64,000 bases of DNA from contig CM059186.1 in the NCBI GenBank assembly GCA_030323885.1, positions 21,967,849 to 22,031,848 on the forward strand, in the 5' to 3' direction. The translations under genes were made by a program, and so were the position numbers. This document shows positions 63,681 through 64,000 of this stretch, one piece after another. A model generated the notes under the pieces. The model was not told the DNA's origin and made no database searches. It was given only the letters and a program-made list of their open reading frames with translations. Source of the stretch: Branchipolynoe longqiensis. Lineage: Eukaryota > Annelida > Polychaeta > Phyllodocida > Polynoidae. Position 1 is the stretch's first letter. Each line of letters starts with the position of its first letter.

Positions 63681-64000
63681 TGAGTTCAGCGTCCGTACGT
63701 GGCCTGGAAAGTCTTGAAAAGTCTTGAACGTCATTTGCCCCATTTCAAGGCTTTGAAAAGGCTTGAATTTAACCTATTTTGGGTAATTAGTCTTGAAAAC
63801 CCTTGAATTTCATTAAACTGTCCCCACTAATCTAAATTAGTCCGCCATTGCCATTTGTCATTTGCCATTTGCCATTTGCCATTCGCCATTCACTATTCAC
63901 CATTCGCCATCGTTGTTATTTCCTGAAATCCAAATGAAAATAGTCTTGAATTGCTATCAAAAACAGATTTGAAAAGCTGTGGAATAGCATTGAATTCCAT
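63681..64000. repeat. GTCTTGAAAAG and CCATTTG short repeats
   Basis: GTCTTGAA/GGCTTGAA words recur at 63711-63805, and (CCATTTG)n/(CCATTCG)n at 63848-63912. Nothing else is seen to the window end. Confidence 0.7.

Overview
This window looks like repeat-dense intergenic or intronic DNA from an animal, most likely a mollusc. I found no protein-coding gene, rRNA or functional tRNA that I can support. The mollusc call is an inference. It rests on a degenerate copy (16163-16436) of a SINE-like sequence that I recall as widespread in molluscan genomes, and on several tRNA-derived SINE families whose 3' tails have the form ACGTAAAAC...CAACC or ACGGCGTAAAACAACC...(AATC)n. The open frames longer than 100 codons lie in simple repeats (for example 20364-21395, 32989-33969 and 61852-62754) or in decayed retrotransposon ends.

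Families used below. S1 is a tRNA-derived SINE of about 340 bp with two head types, A (GGCCGAATCGGTAGAGCG) and B (GGATGGCCGAATGAGTTAGA). It has a common core (GGATAGGGCAAGGACTGG) and a long tail ending ACGTAAAACTCCAACAACC. S1s is the same core with a different, shorter tail. S2 is a second tRNA-derived SINE (GGCGGAGTGGTTAGAGTG). S3 and S4 are minor tRNA-like repeats. M1 is a MITE of about 350 bp, AGTTGCATAGTCCGATGG...inverted, flanked by TTAA. H denotes hairpin elements with 3-bp TTA/TAA target duplications and CCCTGTCACAC-like ends. P1 and P2 are pogo-like MITEs (CAGTAAAACCTCTC and CCCCGTTAAACC). CLT is a composite retroelement ending in a LINE tail. R1, R2 and R3 are unnamed dispersed repeats.

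Layout. 1-5.8 kb: M1, a GGCGGGC array, T-rich DNA, S1 copies and two copies of a 'common repeat + M1' unit. 5.8-10.2 kb: a 4.43-kb foldback element inserted in a third copy of that unit. 10.2-16 kb: SINEs, a GT minisatellite split by a CLT insertion, and R1/R2/R3 repeats with TA microsatellites. 16-25 kb: SINEs, M1, a 383-bp TIR element and a 1.97-kb decanucleotide array. 25-31 kb: a solo LTR, SINEs and two LINE ends. 31-41 kb: SINEs, a GT-rich tract, two large H elements, three tandem P1 copies, and an RT fragment abutting a 10-bp array. 41-53 kb: SINEs, a second CLT, LINE ends, and a local duplication that supplies an empty M1 site. 53-64 kb: TIR elements, nested M1 copies, a SINE/poly(A) chimera, a second solo LTR, a third CLT, a CTTTCTTGCT array and P2.

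The main interest is not a gene system. It is a stack of nested non-autonomous elements whose boundaries can be read here from target-site duplications and from empty sites in the same window.
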